Shown: positions 8,939-18,909, counted from the stretch's first letter. The stretch is 64,000 bases of DNA from Aphanothece sp. CMT-3BRIN-NPC111 (GCA_019359765.1 JAHHGU010000007.1:82178-146177); one strand, 5' to 3'. Translations and numbers: made by a program. Notes: generated by a model from the sequence alone, not told the origin.

Positions 8939-9033
8939 ACCCGAAGACACAATAAAACGCCCAGTTCGAGCAGCCACCTGACTTACTCAAAGGGCGTCTT
9001 AAGAGGCCGCGATCGTCTCTAAGGAGTTTTATA

Positions 9034-9312
9034 TTAGAGCAGACCAGTGTAAGTTAGCCCCAAAATAGCTCCGGTTCCCAAGATGTGACCAAAGCTTAGA
9101 CCCGCGATAAATTGGGCGAGGCTAAAGTTTTTACCAAAACCAGGAAGTGAAAAAGGTAGACCAGGACCAACTCCCGGACGTTGGACGGCACCGCGAGCGA
9201 CGATCAGACCAACAATGTTGAAAACAAGCATGACAATCCCCACCGTGGGAGTCCAGGCTGGGGTTGCGGGAACAGTTGGCTGCAATGCCGCTAGTAAACT
9301 TAAGTCAATCAC
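9034..9312 (-). CDS. psaK: Photosystem I reaction centre subunit PsaK (copy 1)
   Basis: The protein has 92 residues and two membrane helices (about 24-42 and 65-88) joined by a loop containing GVGPGLPFSLPGFGK. The C-terminal GHILGTGAILGL is the PsaK/PsaG signature. PsaK sits at the edge of photosystem I and affects trimer/antenna contacts. The start is GTG at 9312, preceded by GGAGGAGAAAAGAAA, a very strong ribosome site at the right distance. The residue pattern IDLSLLAALQPTVP at the start matches the second copy. Confidence 0.93.
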   Translation of the reverse strand: MIDLSLLAALQPTVPATPAWTPTVGIVMLVFNIVGLIVARGAVQRPGVGPGLPFSLPGFGKNFSLAQFIAGLSFGHILGTGAILGLTYTGLL

Positions 9313-9437
9313 TTTCTTTTCTCCTCCATCAACACATTTAAGACACTTAGGGATTATAAAACGCCACGGGAAACCCTAATACTCCCTTGTGGATGAGCTA
9401 ACTTTTTGCGTAACTCTGTGCAAGGAATGGCAGCGCT

Positions 9438-9716
9438 CTAAAGGATACCCGCGTAGGTTAGTCCTAGGATGGCTCCGGTTCCCAGGATATGACCAAAACT
9501 CATTGTCGCTAGCAATTCAGGCAACTTAAAATTCCGGAACAAAGCGGGCTTACCTAGGGGAAGATCTGGTCCAACGCCAGGTTTCTGAATGGCAAAGCGG
9601 CCGATGACAATAGCCAACACGTTGCAGAGAATCATTACAAGCCCCACAGCGGGAGTCCAGCTTGGCGTAGGGGGGACAGTTGGCTGTACAGCGGCAAGTA
9701 TTGTTAAATCAATCAA
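9438..9716 (-). CDS. psaK: Photosystem I reaction centre subunit PsaK (copy 2)
   Basis: The 92-residue reading begins at a TTG at 9716, which gives LIDLTILAAVQPTVP, colinear with copy 1. A GGAG lies 8 bases before this TTG. An in-frame ATG at 9743 would add nine residues but would place that GGAG inside the gene. The protein has two helices and the same GHILGTGAILGLTYAG end. The two copies are clearly diverged paralogues, as often seen where one PsaK form serves stress or high light. They are separated by about 125 bp and read the same way. Confidence 0.93.
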   Translation of the reverse strand: MIDLTILAAVQPTVPPTPSWTPAVGLVMILCNVLAIVIGRFAIQKPGVGPDLPLGKPALFRNFKLPELLATMSFGHILGTGAILGLTYAGIL

Positions 9717-9830
9717 GTTACTTTCTCCTGCTTTAATAGACATCTACAAACAAAAAGGATTATAAAAAGGACTTAGCAGGAAGCAACAGTTTGTTTTAAG
9801 AGTTAACAATTTCATAAAGTTTTGATACAA

Positions 9831-10478
9831 ATGCGAGTCAAAATTTGTGGCATCACGAGACCGGAACAGGGGGGGGCGATCGCTCAACTAGGAGCAACGG
9901 CGCTAGGATTTATTTGTGTTCCCGCATCCCCCCGCTATGTCACCTCAGTTCAAATTAGGGCAGTAGTAGAAAAAGTATCCCTAAATGTTGACCGGATTGG
10001 GGTATTTGCTGACGCGACAGGCGAGGAAATCTGCCAAACGGTTGCGGCGGCTGGCTTGACAGGCGTACAATTACATGGTTTAGAATCACCAAATTTTTGC
10101 CAGGAGTTGCGCCAGTCTCTACCCAACGTGGAAATTATCAAAGCACTGAGGGTGAAAACGGCAGAGAATTTAACTCAGGCAAACGTTTACTCTGGCTATG
10201 TGGATACGCTGCTGCTTGATGCTTACCATCCCCAAATGTTAGGCGGGACTGGCAAAACATTAGACTGGGAAAAGTTGCAGGAATTTAACCCTAGTTGTCC
10301 TTGGTTACTGGCTGGTGGGTTGACGCCGGATAATATACTCGATGCACTAACGCAGTTGCAGCCTACTGGGATTGATTTATCGAGTGGCGTTGAGCGATCG
10401 CCTGGAGATAAAGATTTAGATAAGGTGGAAAAGTTGTTTGAGAAGGTGCGATCGCACTTTTCCTTGACAGCAAGTTAG
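9831..10478 (+). CDS. trpF: Phosphoribosylanthranilate isomerase
   Basis: The protein has 215 residues from the ATG at 9831; a TTG at 9822 in frame is unlikely because the family starts [10 protein letters not shown]. The catalytic general base C6 (KICGI) and the general acid D130 (LLLDAY) are both present, and the phosphate-binding loop LAGGLTPDN and the C-terminal GIDLSSGVE are in place. It catalyses the Amadori rearrangement of PRA in tryptophan biosynthesis. It stands alone; no other trp gene is nearby. Confidence 0.95.
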   Translation: MRVKICGITRPEQGGAIAQLGATALGFICVPASPRYVTSVQIRAVVEKVSLNVDRIGVFADATGEEICQTVAAAGLTGVQLHGLESPNFCQELRQSLPNVEIIKALRVKTAENLTQANVYSGYVDTLLLDAYHPQMLGGTGKTLDWEKLQEFNPSCPWLLAGGLTPDNILDALTQLQPTGIDLSSGVERSPGDKDLDKVEKLFEKVRSHFSLTAS

Positions 10479-10589
10479 TTTCGAAAAACAGCTTGCATTT
10501 AAACTCGGTTTGGTATACTATTTTTGTATAATGCGAATAGGTGTATCCATATATACAAATTTTGAGTAAAAACGAATAGCGATCACCTG

Positions 10590-10765
10590 TGACAGATTAT
10601 GCGATCGCGTCCACTTTAAAATCGATGTACGGAGATTGTACATCGGCTCAACGTTAGCGTAGCGGCACGAAGTGCCGCTGTGGTTGCTGATGCCTACGGC
10701 ACGCTACGCGAACGCTCGCCATAACAGGATTACGTTAATGTAGGTAAATCCTGCTGGAGAGGCAA
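10590..10765. repeat. Cluster of hairpins between trpF and folE
   Basis: Four inverted repeats lie in the gap between the convergent genes trpF and folE: CGATGTAC/GTACATCG, AGCGGCAC/GTGCCGCT, a CTACGGCACGCTACGCG unit typical of cyanobacterial GC-rich intergenic repeats, and CAGGATT/AATCCTG just before the folE stop. Some probably terminate one or both genes. Confidence 0.55.
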
Positions 10766-10770
10766 GTAAA

Positions 10771-11478
10771 TTAAAAGAACGCTGGTTGGTGGCGAATCAA
10801 GTTGAGAAACTCTTCACGAGTTTTTTGCTCGTCCTGAAACACGCCTACCATCGCACTGGTAACAGTCCAGGAACCCGGTTTCTGGACGCCGCGCATCACC
10901 ATGCACATATGGGTGGCTTCCATGACAACAGCGACTCCCTTCGGTTCCAAAATGCTCTGAACTGCTTCAGCAATCTGGCGCGTCAGGCGTTCCTGCACCT
11001 GTAACCGACGAGCATACATCTCCACAATTCGCGCTAGCTTGCTAAGTCCTACGACCTTTTGGTTAGGAATGTAGGCAACGTGAGCCTTGCCCATAAACGG
11101 CAACATATGGTGTTCGCAGAGGCTAAACACATTGATATCTCGGACGAGAACCATCTCGTTGTGACCCTCATCAAAGATGGCATCGTTGACAATTTCCTCT
11201 AGGGACTGAGAGTAGCCACCTGTGAGAAATCGCATTGCCTCTGCTACTCGCTTAGGTGTCTTCAGTAATCCCTCGCGTTGGGGGTCTTCTCCCACTCCTA
11301 GCAGTAGCGTCCGCACGGCGTCCATCATCTCGTCGTGGAGTTCTTCCGAGGGCGGCTGCAAATTGGGTTCCCGACCGTTTAAGGTGTTGCGGTCAGGTCG
11401 AGGAGAGATGCGACTGAGCGCCTCATTTCCAGAAAGAGACTCAGAGCCATTGAAACTGTTGGAAGAACCGATAGTCAT
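10771..11478 (-). CDS. folE: GTP cyclohydrolase I
   Basis: The protein has 235 residues. The zinc ligands are C121 ([10 protein letters not shown], with H124) and C192 (THMCMVMRG). [16 protein letters not shown] and [20 protein letters not shown] are the family core. It converts GTP to 7,8-dihydroneopterin triphosphate for folate and pterin synthesis. The N-terminal 45 residues are low-complexity and not conserved. It is the first gene of a same-strand run (folE, SDR, accA, AAR) found around alkane genes in other cyanobacteria. Confidence 0.95.
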   Translation of the reverse strand: MTIGSSNSFNGSESLSGNEALSRISPRPDRNTLNGREPNLQPPSEELHDEMMDAVRTLLLGVGEDPQREGLLKTPKRVAEAMRFLTGGYSQSLEEIVNDAIFDEGHNEMVLVRDINVFSLCEHHMLPFMGKAHVAYIPNQKVVGLSKLARIVEMYARRLQVQERLTRQIAEAVQSILEPKGVAVVMEATHMCMVMRGVQKPGSWTVTSAMVGVFQDEQKTREEFLNLIRHQPAFF

Positions 11479-11541
11479 AGATTAAGTATTGCTTAGAATT
11501 TACCGTTGGATCGGATAAGAACCAACAAAGGAGGCAGCTAC

Positions 11542-12273
11542 TCAGAATGTTCCGGCGCTGGGCATTATAGTCAATTCTTCAATCGCTACCGATGCTGGTA
11601 GCAGCGCGGTATGCAAAATTGACTGGGCGACGATTTCCGGTGTCAACATAGCTGAACGGTCAAAGTCAGCTTGAACTGTTTCTGTATCCCAGATGGGGGT
11701 ATTAACGGAACCCGGACAGAGCGCCGTCACACGAATGCCGTGAGCGCGTTCCTCAGCCGCTAGGGTTTTCGAGAGCGCCATCAGACCAAACTTGCTGACG
11801 CAGTATGCTCCCCAGCCAGGGAAGGTTTGTTGGCCAGCAATTGAGACAATGTTAATAATTGTCCCTTGAGAGCGATCGCGCATCATCGGTAAAATTCCCT
11901 GAATGCACTGAAACACGCTGGTGAGATTGAGATCGATCGTGCGCTGCCAGTCTACTAAGGGCGTTTCCATTAAATTGCCCGTGTAGCCCATCCCGGCGTT
12001 GTTGACCAGAATATCGATGGCACCAAAGTCAGCGGCGATCGCGCCCATTTTTTCTCTTACCTGCTCAATTTCAGCTAGATCTAGGGCATAAGCCTTTGCT
12101 GTCACTCCAGCCTCAGTTGCGGCTTGAGCTACAGCCTCTAACTTGTCCTGGGAACGGCTCACCAAGGCGACATGAATGCCAGCTTTAGCAAATGCCAAAG
12201 CGGTGGCTTTGCCAATTCCACTACTGGCTCCTGTAATCAGGGCACGTTTTTCTGTTGCAGAAATAAAGCTCAT
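11542..12273 (-). CDS. Short-chain dehydrogenase/reductase
   Basis: The 243-residue reading starts at the ATG at 12273; an in-frame GTG at 12291 is possible. It is a classical SDR: cofactor loop TGASSGIG (14-21), NNAG (91-94), and the catalytic S144, Y157 and K161 (YCVSK). The substrate is not predicted; members are annotated as SDR family oxidoreductase. The gene sits between folE and accA on the same strand, as in other cyanobacterial AAR/ADO neighbourhoods, which hints at a lipid or aldehyde link, but this is inference. Confidence 0.9.
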   Translation of the reverse strand: MSFISATEKRALITGASSGIGKATALAFAKAGIHVALVSRSQDKLEAVAQAATEAGVTAKAYALDLAEIEQVREKMGAIAADFGAIDILVNNAGMGYTGNLMETPLVDWQRTIDLNLTSVFQCIQGILPMMRDRSQGTIINIVSIAGQQTFPGWGAYCVSKFGLMALSKTLAAEERAHGIRVTALCPGSVNTPIWDTETVQADFDRSAMLTPEIVAQSILHTALLPASVAIEELTIMPSAGTF

Positions 12274-12488
12274 TCGATTCAGAGTAACCACCCTGAGATG
12301 AGAAACATGTAAAAATTTGTTGCTTGTAGCATTCTACCATTCGCACTGGCAGCAGCTACAAAGCTCACATCCTTTAGGAGTGGTTAGTCGTTAGTGGAAA
12401 ATACAACTTACAACTAACGGGCGGCAATTCCTCCCCATCCGAATATCAGAGGGGTGATCCGAGCGCCTCCTGCGGTAATGACAAGCCT

Positions 12489-13469
12489 TTAGGCATAAAT
12501 TTCGGTAAATACACCCATGCTGCGAAACTTCTGATATCGCAACTCTCGCCGGTGTTGACCTGTAAGCTTGCTTAGTTCCTCCAAATTACTCAAAAGAGCT
12601 TCTTTAAGGATTTCTGAGGCTTTGAGGGGGTCAGCGTGGGCACCTCCTACTGGTTCTGGCAATAGTTGATCAAGAATGCCCAGGTTTTTCAGATCCCAAG
12701 CTGTGATTTTGAGCGCTTCAGCCGCTTGAGGAGCTTTGCTGGCATCTTTCCAGAGAATGGAAGCACAGGCTTCCGGGCTAGCAACAGTGTAAACAGAATG
12801 CTCGAACATCAACACCCTGTCACCAACGCCAATACCCAAGGCACCGCCGGAACCGCCTTCACCAATGACAGTGCAGATGATGGGAACATCTAGCCGGAAC
12901 ATTTCGCGCAGGTTGTAGGCGATCGCTTCTCCCTGCCCTAGTTCCTCCGCTTCAATACCCGCCCAAGCTCCCGGCGTATCTATAAACGTTAAAATTGGCA
13001 TTCCAAATCTGTTGGCGTGTTCCATCAACCGCATCGCCTTACGGTAGCCACCTGGGGAAGCCATGCCAAACTTACGAGCAACGTTGTCTTTGGTGTCACG
13101 GCCTTTTTGATGTCCTAGCATCACTACCGGGCGTCCTGCTAGACGCGCCACGCCGCCGACTAAAGCTGGATCGTCATAACCGCCGCGATCGCCATGCAGT
13201 TCCATCCATTCATCCGTCATCGCCTGGATGTAGTCGAGCGTACTCGGACGCCTGGGATGACGAGCCACTTGCAACCGCTGAGACGGTGATAAGCTGCTAA
13301 AGATCTCTTGGCGAAGTTGCACCGCTCGTGTCTCCAGCTGACGTATTTCTCCAGAGACATCGACGTTATTTTCTTCTGCAAGTTCACGAATCTGGTCAAT
13401 TCGCGCCTCTAGCTCGGAGAGCGGCTTTTCAAAATCTAAAAGTAACGGCTTGCGAACAGGAGTTGGCAT
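12489..13469 (-). CDS. accA: Acetyl-CoA carboxylase carboxyltransferase subunit alpha
   Basis: The protein has 326 residues, full length for AccA. It shows [18 protein letters not shown] near the N-terminal third, the oxyanion-forming [12 protein letters not shown], and the C-terminal [14 protein letters not shown]. With AccD it moves the carboxyl group from biotin to acetyl-CoA, making malonyl-CoA for fatty-acid synthesis. It lies between the SDR and AAR genes; the supply of acyl-ACP links it to alkane formation. Confidence 0.96.
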   Translation of the reverse strand: MPTPVRKPLLLDFEKPLSELEARIDQIRELAEENNVDVSGEIRQLETRAVQLRQEIFSSLSPSQRLQVARHPRRPSTLDYIQAMTDEWMELHGDRGGYDDPALVGGVARLAGRPVVMLGHQKGRDTKDNVARKFGMASPGGYRKAMRLMEHANRFGMPILTFIDTPGAWAGIEAEELGQGEAIAYNLREMFRLDVPIICTVIGEGGSGGALGIGVGDRVLMFEHSVYTVASPEACASILWKDASKAPQAAEALKITAWDLKNLGILDQLLPEPVGGAHADPLKASEILKEALLSNLEELSKLTGQHRRELRYQKFRSMGVFTEIYA

Positions 13470-13545
13470 CTTAAAAGTTACCAGTGGTGAGCGGGGAGTG
13501 ATGATTTATACTTGGCGCGGTGATAAAGTGAGCTTTATCCTTGGG

Positions 13546-13604
13546 GTTGTTAGTTGTTAGTAGTTGGTGGTTAGTAGACAATTTTATTACTAACCACTAA
13601 CAGC
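13546..13604. repeat. TTAGTTG-type repeat forming a hairpin
   Basis: Units of GTTGTTAGTAGTTGGTGGTTAG face their complement TACTAACCACTAAC. The family recurs at 12381-12420 and 45816-45862. It lies between AAR and accA and may terminate or attenuate AAR transcripts. Confidence 0.6.
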
Positions 13605-13704
13605 CAAAACTCATTTTATGACCGCGTGCCGTATAGTTATGAACTTATGAGAGGCTTGAGTTATAAGTTTTCTAGAATTCACGCACTCACGCACTTCATT
13701 ACTC

Positions 13705-14724
13705 TCACACCAATAGCGGACGGAAGCCATGTTTCACCGACACCTTGCCTATTAGATCCATCTTTTCCACAGTAATCTGATTGCGCCCCCAAGAAAAATT
13801 GGTGTGCCACTTTTCAAATTCCAGCAGCATTGATTCCGCAAAACAGGCAAACAGCTGGCGTCCTGGAACGTCCATATTGACGATTTTCATAATCTTCCAG
13901 TCAATATCCAGGGAATGCTCCACAATACCGCCATTTAAGACGTATACGCCGGGATGCTGAATTTGCGTTGACATATTTTTGGGATAACCCCCATCAATTA
14001 TCAAACAAGGTTGCTTCAAAAGCTTGGGGTCAATTTCAACCCCTTTCGGCATACTAGCAACCCAGACGATAATATCAGCTTGGGGCAGAGCTTCCTCCAA
14101 GCCCATGATTTTGCCCCGCCCTAGTTCCGCCTGTAAATTTTGCAATCGCTCCTGATTCCGGGCAATCAGCAACAGTTCTGCCACATCCGTCCGTTTATCC
14201 AGCCACCGACAAACAGCACTGCCAATATCGCCAGTAGCACCGCAAACGGCCACCGTCGCCTTAGATAGTTCTATTCCTAGTTGTTGCGACGCCTGTTCTA
14301 CTTGGCGGCAAAGAATGTAAGCGGTGTGGGTGTTGCCAGTGGTAAAGCGCTCGAACTCTAACTTAATGTTGCGAACCTGCTTGTTTTGCTGCAAGTTGAA
14401 CTCTTCAAAAATAATCGAGGAAAAGCCTCCTAGGGCAGTGATGTTAATTCCTTGCTTTTGGGCATGAGCCATCGCGTTGAGAATTTTACGCATAGCCGCC
14501 TTAATCCGGCGATTGGCAAGCATCTCTGGCAGAAAGCACGATTCCACGTACTGACCTTCAATTTTTTGACCTGTAAGGCTGGTGACGGTGATGGTATCGA
14601 CGATTTGGGGAGGCGCACTGCACCAGAAATCCAACCCTTGATCGGCGTATTCCGGATAGCCTAGCTCTTTAGCGACGGCTTGGGCGTGTTGCAAACTTGT
14701 AAGGTGACCTATGAGACCAAACAT
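13705..14724 (-). CDS. aar: Long-chain acyl-ACP reductase (AAR)
   Basis: The protein has 339 residues from the ATG at 14724 ([15 protein letters not shown]), exactly the usual length; an open frame continues 69 codons upstream but the extension is not part of the family. The NADPH-binding [10 protein letters not shown] is at 161-170, and the thioester-forming Cys is C294 (LFACFAES), the same number as in Synechococcus. AAR reduces fatty acyl-ACP to fatty aldehyde, the substrate of ADO. In most cyanobacteria ADO is next door; here a methyltransferase and a desaturase gene lie between. Confidence 0.96.
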   Translation of the reverse strand: MFGLIGHLTSLQHAQAVAKELGYPEYADQGLDFWCSAPPQIVDTITVTSLTGQKIEGQYVESCFLPEMLANRRIKAAMRKILNAMAHAQKQGINITALGGFSSIIFEEFNLQQNKQVRNIKLEFERFTTGNTHTAYILCRQVEQASQQLGIELSKATVAVCGATGDIGSAVCRWLDKRTDVAELLLIARNQERLQNLQAELGRGKIMGLEEALPQADIIVWVASMPKGVEIDPKLLKQPCLIIDGGYPKNMSTQIQHPGVYVLNGGIVEHSLDIDWKIMKIVNMDVPGRQLFACFAESMLLEFEKWHTNFSWGRNQITVEKMDLIGKVSVKHGFRPLLV

Positions 14725-15115
14725 GAATAGTTCTAAGTAAACCTGTGGTTTAGAAGGAAAGACGGTTAAAGGCAACAAATAGTTAAGGACTCTTAACAAT
14801 ACTACAAAAAATTGTCGCTTTTTTGTGGAAATGCCGGATTTGCATTGTTGAGGGGCTACGCCTGAAGGTCTGTCTAGGCGAAGTTCCGTCAAATGCCCTG
14901 CGGGCAGGGAAAGGGCAAAAAGAAACCCCATAAATAAATTTAGGGGCTGGAGATCGGGACTTTTTGTTTGTTCACTGCGATTCGTCTTAAGACAAATCTT
15001 CTTGGTTCCGGCGCTTTTAATTTTGGGGACTTGAAATCCTCAAACGTTTCTAACTCTTTGCCTTTCCCCTGGCGCGATCGCAGTTTCCGCCATCGGGAAA
15101 ACAAAAACTCAACAA
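14725..15115. other. Gene-less stretch upstream of AAR
   Basis: 390 bp between the methyltransferase stop and the AAR start. It holds a CCCTGC/GCAGGG hairpin (around 14899-14912) and a weak ACCCC/GGGGC hairpin near 14924-14947 that on the minus strand is followed by TTTCTTTTT and could end the methyltransferase transcript. The AAR promoter must lie here. No gene is seen. Confidence 0.5.
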
Positions 15116-16249
15116 TTAAGCATGAACTAGTAAAAATTGACCGTTACCGTTATATTCCCCATCACAACTGGCAAAATTGCGAACAAACCAGATTAAATAA
15201 AACCGCCACAGCCGACGGAACTTGGCATAGTCCATGCCATAGTCTAAATCTTTGACAAGCGCCTGATTATCGTCAAAATTTTTCAGCCAGGTGGCAAAAG
15301 TTTTAGAGTAGTTAAAGCCATTGAGATACCACCTGTTAATGGTCTTGAGGTCTTTATCATGGCTAGGAACGGCATCATAGTTCCAGAAACGACCGTGGGG
15401 AAAAATGTATTTGTGCGTATAAACGCTGGATATGTGGTTAGGGGTGCGGACTGTGATGATGTGAATGAACACCTTACCATCATCTTTGAGAAAAGCAGCT
15501 AATTTCTGGAAGGCTTTCGTTAAGTTCCCTACATGGCAAAAAACGCCAATTGAAATAATTTTATCAAATTTTTCATCGAAGTTCGCATCATTCAAATCGC
15601 CTTCATACAGGGTAAATCGACCTGAACTCAGGTAGCTTGAGGGATCTTGCATCTTGCCTCGCATATATTCACATTGCTGGTGGCTCAAATTAATCCCTGT
15701 AAAAGTGACATTAGGAAATTTAGAAAGGATGTAATTTGGAACGCAGCCCCAACCACATCCAAAATCTAAGATCCGATCTCCGTCCTTGATGCCCAGCTTC
15801 TCAATCACATCATCGAGCATATGCATTTGCGCTTGCTCCAGGTTGGATGCGCCTTTTTCCCACAATGCCATGCTGTACTTAGGATAAATGAGTTGCCAGT
15901 CGCCCAACATCTTATTCAGCATTCCTTGAGGAAGGTCGTACTGGAGCTTCATCAAATCCTTTGAACCTTCTGCAAGATGATCGGTTTCTTTTAAAACCCA
16001 ATCATAAGGTGCAAGGAGAGAGGGAAAATAACGAAAGAAGACGGGCATAAATGTATCAAACAGCCCTTCCAAGACGAAATCTGGAAGTTCCAATCCATTG
16101 ATATAAGCTTCTGCAAGTGCCATTTGCGCTGTATTAACGACAGCGACAGCGCCACGCGTTGCCTCATAAGCAAGTGGGGTTTTCTTATGCACATCCCCCA
16201 CAAGAGGGATATGTTTTTCCATATCTTCCAGAAAAAAAGTAGAATTCAT
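15116..16249 (-). CDS. CFA-synthase-like SAM-dependent methyltransferase
   Basis: The 377-residue reading starts at the ATG at 16249, with GAGGTG 7 bases upstream; a GTG two codons earlier is possible. A helical N-terminal part leads into the sequence LEQAQMHMLDDVIEKLGI and SAM motif I (RILDFGCGWG, about 159-168), then TFTGINLSHQQCEYM and HKYIFPHGRFW, the arrangement of the cyclopropane-fatty-acid / tuberculostearate / CNMT superfamily. Such enzymes transfer a methylene or methyl group to a double bond of an acyl chain, or methylate amines. It lies divergent to a desaturase and between AAR and ADO, so a lipid substrate is attractive but unproven. Confidence 0.85.
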   Translation of the reverse strand: MNSTFFLEDMEKHIPLVGDVHKKTPLAYEATRGAVAVVNTAQMALAEAYINGLELPDFVLEGLFDTFMPVFFRYFPSLLAPYDWVLKETDHLAEGSKDLMKLQYDLPQGMLNKMLGDWQLIYPKYSMALWEKGASNLEQAQMHMLDDVIEKLGIKDGDRILDFGCGWGCVPNYILSKFPNVTFTGINLSHQQCEYMRGKMQDPSSYLSSGRFTLYEGDLNDANFDEKFDKIISIGVFCHVGNLTKAFQKLAAFLKDDGKVFIHIITVRTPNHISSVYTHKYIFPHGRFWNYDAVPSHDKDLKTINRWYLNGFNYSKTFATWLKNFDDNQALVKDLDYGMDYAKFRRLWRFYLIWFVRNFASCDGEYNGNGQFLLVHA

Positions 16250-16379
16250 GGTCACCTCTAGATTGAGCTTTACTATTCTGTTATAGTATTAAAAATTTAT
16301 TAGTTCTGGCTTTCAATTTAGGAAAGATTTAAGAATTTAATATCTTTAGCTGTATTCTGAGAATAATTCACAAAAGTTT

Positions 16380-17474
16380 ATGACTGTTTGCCAAGAAACC
16401 CCCCTAGTTACCCAAGCAGAGTATGTAAAAAAATTACGTCCATTTCTTCCTGATTCGGCGTTTGCACCTAATCCTAGTAAGTTAATTATTCTGTTTATTA
16501 ATTTGGGGATTTTGCTTTTGGGCTGGGCGATCGCAGAAAAGTTAGATCGTTGGCCTGTCTATCTTTTATGGCTTTATTTACCGCTAGCAATCGTGATGGG
16601 CAATAGCGTCATTGTATTGCTATTTAGCTCCCATGACCTTATGCATGGCAGTGTAATTAGAAACTTTCGGATGAGTCGTTTTATAAGCTTGCTAGGGCTA
16701 AGTATGTTGTGGATGCCTCCAACGTTGTGGAAAGCAGTCCATAACCGAGTGCATCACAATAAAACCAATTCTTTAGACGACCCCGATCGCAATTACTTAT
16801 ACGAACAGCCTAATACTTGGGGGAAATGGATTCAAAACTTGTTTGTGCCCTCTGCTGAAGTCAACCCCGTATGGTTAACAGTAGGAATGGCAACAGCATG
16901 GGGAGTTCATACTTTTCGCAATTTGACTTCCGTACTGTTCTTTAATAGTGAATCTGTGGATTATGTTCCTGCCGCCTTTGTAGTTAGCGCTAAAGATCGT
17001 CGAGCGATCGCAGGGGAATTTTTGATAATTTTAACGATTCATTTGAGTATCATTACGTATCTGCAATTTAATTTACTAAAACTGGTGCTTAGTTACTTTC
17101 TACCCCTGGGAATTGGCTATGCTGGATTGATATTTTATATTTATACGAATCATATGCTTTGCCGGATGACAAGCATTAACGATCCACTTATAAACAGTGT
17201 CTCTCTACGGGTTCCTAAAATATTTGACCTGCTGCATCTAAATTTTTCTTACCATGCGGAACACCATATTTTTCCGGGAATAGATTGTGACTATTATCCA
17301 ATGGTTCAAGACTTATTAAAAATTCACTATCCAGAGAAAAGCAGTAACTACATATTAGATGCCAGTGAAGCTTGGGGCTTATTCCTGAAAACTCCTCGAC
17401 ATTATAAAGATGAAACTACCTTTACAGATTGGTCAGGAGAAAAGTCTGTTACTTGTCCACTTAGTCAAGAGTAG
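16380..17474 (+). CDS. Membrane fatty-acid desaturase / hydroxylase family
   Basis: The protein has 364 residues with four or more membrane helices. All three histidine boxes are present: HDLMH at 85-89, HNRVHH at 121-126 and HAEHH at 292-296, so the di-iron site should be complete. It is not one of the familiar DesA/DesB/DesC proteins that I can name; the third box context (FSYHAEHHIFPG) fits acyl-lipid desaturases or hydroxylases. It is divergent from the methyltransferase gene, with 130 bp between starts, suggesting shared control. Confidence 0.85.
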   Translation: MTVCQETPLVTQAEYVKKLRPFLPDSAFAPNPSKLIILFINLGILLLGWAIAEKLDRWPVYLLWLYLPLAIVMGNSVIVLLFSSHDLMHGSVIRNFRMSRFISLLGLSMLWMPPTLWKAVHNRVHHNKTNSLDDPDRNYLYEQPNTWGKWIQNLFVPSAEVNPVWLTVGMATAWGVHTFRNLTSVLFFNSESVDYVPAAFVVSAKDRRAIAGEFLIILTIHLSIITYLQFNLLKLVLSYFLPLGIGYAGLIFYIYTNHMLCRMTSINDPLINSVSLRVPKIFDLLHLNFSYHAEHHIFPGIDCDYYPMVQDLLKIHYPEKSSNYILDASEAWGLFLKTPRHYKDETTFTDWSGEKSVTCPLSQE

Positions 17475-17478
17475 AAAG

Positions 17479-17513
17479 GTGATAGAGGTAGTTAAGTAAC
17501 CACTTCTATCACC
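17479..17513 (+). terminator. Inverted repeat after the desaturase gene
   Basis: GGTGATAGAGGT pairs with ACTTCTATCACC with one mismatch and an 11-base loop, starting 5 bases after the stop codon. No strong T-run follows, so termination is likely but not certain. Confidence 0.55.
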
Positions 17514-17886
17514 ATATTTAATAAACGCGATATTAGATCCAGTTAATTAGCCATACTAACCAAAATTAAAAACCCTGTAGAGACGCAATATATCCTGTAT
17601 CTACATTATGTGCGATCGCGCGGGCTGCATATTAATCAGTACTACTCAGAATGATGTCCGGCGAACCATATTATGCCCAAATAATTAGTGACTAATTGTA
17701 CGTTAGATTACTCTGCAAGAAGGCTGCGCCTATGTCCCTCAACCCAACCTACGCATATCGTAATTGTTTAAGCGGACATGATATTACCCATAATAAAACA
17801 ACCCCTTTGCGCTAGGGGGGTGAGGTTCCTACTTAATTGTGGGTAACTCAATATCAGATATTGCAGCAAATTTTAAACATTAAATA

Positions 17887-17931
17887 GGGTAAAGGTTAAA
17901 GGATTTTTCTTTTCTCCCTTAACCTTTACCC
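17887..17931 (-). terminator. Strong 13-bp inverted repeat after ADO
   Basis: GGGTAAAGGTTAA (17887-17899) and its perfect complement (17919-17931) are separated by 19 bases rich in T, about 43 bases beyond the ADO stop on the minus strand. The same GGGTAA-type stem follows psbU (26037-26083) and thrC (about 38024-38048). Confidence 0.65.
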
Positions 17932-17973
17932 CAACATAGCCGTACTTTCAGTGCTTAGTGCGAGATTTGAATA

Positions 17974-18669
17974 CTAAGCAGCAGTAAGACCGTAAGCAGA
18001 CATCCGCATGATATCGCGGGTAGTAAAGCCAATGTTGCTGAGTGCTTCACCGTAGGCAATCATGAAGTCTTCAACTAAGGCTTCTTTTTCCATCGCCAGT
18101 ACATGGGCATCATCCGCGACTTCGTTGAGCATTTTCCAAACTATGGGAAGGTTCTTACGATTAGCTTCCTCTAGTTCGGCTTTTGATTCCTCAAAGTGCG
18201 CTTTCAGCCAAACTTCGCCAAAGTTGAGGTGAGTGTACTCGTCTTTGACAACGCCCTCAGTAATTTTACGGGCAAAGTCATCGGCAACGGGGATGTAGAT
18301 GTTGTATGCTGCGATCGCAAAGCATTCAATAATCAGTGATTGAATCAGCAACGCCGTGACTACGTTACCTGAGGAGGCGGCCTCTTGGAAATTTTGGTGT
18401 AGCTGGGAAAAGAACTTACGGGCAAAGTCCATATCCGGCGTTACCTGGAGATTGCGACCACAAGCTTCAAACCCTTTCTTGTGACGACTTTCCATCTTGG
18501 ATAAGCGGGTTAACTCATCCTTGTCTTCTGGCAACAGTTGAGCAAGTGTGATGTAATTCTCGTGCGCCTCTTGTTCACCTTCAATCACAATTGCGTTGAT
18601 GCGGCTGTAGGCGTCTTTGTAAGTTTCGCTTTGGAAGTCAAGTTCTGAAGTGGCTGCAATCTGCGCCAT
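17974..18669 (-). CDS. ado: Aldehyde-deformylating oxygenase (ADO, alkane synthase)
   Basis: The protein has 231 residues from the ATG at 18669; a longer frame to 18741 is outside the family. The di-iron ligands are all present with standard spacing: E32, E60, H63, E115, E144 and H147. ADO converts Cn fatty aldehydes to Cn-1 alkanes or alkenes plus formate, mainly heptadecane/pentadecane in cyanobacteria. It shares the strand with AAR but is 3.2 kb away from it, behind the inserted methyltransferase and desaturase genes. Confidence 0.97.
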   Translation of the reverse strand: MAQIAATSELDFQSETYKDAYSRINAIVIEGEQEAHENYITLAQLLPEDKDELTRLSKMESRHKKGFEACGRNLQVTPDMDFARKFFSQLHQNFQEAASSGNVVTALLIQSLIIECFAIAAYNIYIPVADDFARKITEGVVKDEYTHLNFGEVWLKAHFEESKAELEEANRKNLPIVWKMLNEVADDAHVLAMEKEALVEDFMIAYGEALSNIGFTTRDIMRMSAYGLTAA

Positions 18670-18909
18670 AGAGCGAGTGTCTCCTATTTTTCCTAATACT
18701 AGGCTAATTACGAAGTAGGTGAAGCTATGTACAGACCCCAAATTTCGCGTCTATACATGGTGAGGATCAAAATGGTTAAATTTAACTTAACAAATCTCTA
18801 TACTAAAATGTACTGCTTATTGAGATATATTCCCCAAGTCGAACCATATCCCATCTCATTGTAAATGATTCTCAAAGCGTAGGGATAATCTTGGGGTGGG
18901 AAGAAAGTA

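Larger units (their letters stand above)
8499..9033. other. Gene-less stretch of 535 bp between S2P and psaK
   Basis: It contains the tnpB-like relic and hairpin (8548-8760) and two hairpins near the psaK end (8908-8938, and ACGCCC/GGGCGT arms near 8957-8999). No intact gene is visible. Confidence 0.6.
17475..17973. other. Gene-less stretch between convergent desaturase and ADO
   Basis: 499 bp with two strong inverted repeats at its ends (listed separately), a TAGAGACGCAA half-palindrome at 17580 and HIP1-like GCGATCGCG. I see no gene or gene relic. Confidence 0.6.

Noticed and set aside
14725..14931. 69-codon N-terminal extension of AAR
   Set aside because: The frame is open, but AAR proteins start at [10 protein letters not shown] and the extension covers a hairpin and has no similarity to the family.
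14968..15255. 95-codon plus-strand frame
   Set aside because: It overlaps the 3' end of the methyltransferase gene on the other strand and has no ribosome site.
18670..18741. 24-codon extension of ADO
   Set aside because: The ADO family starts at the ATG at 18669 and the extension would be unique.
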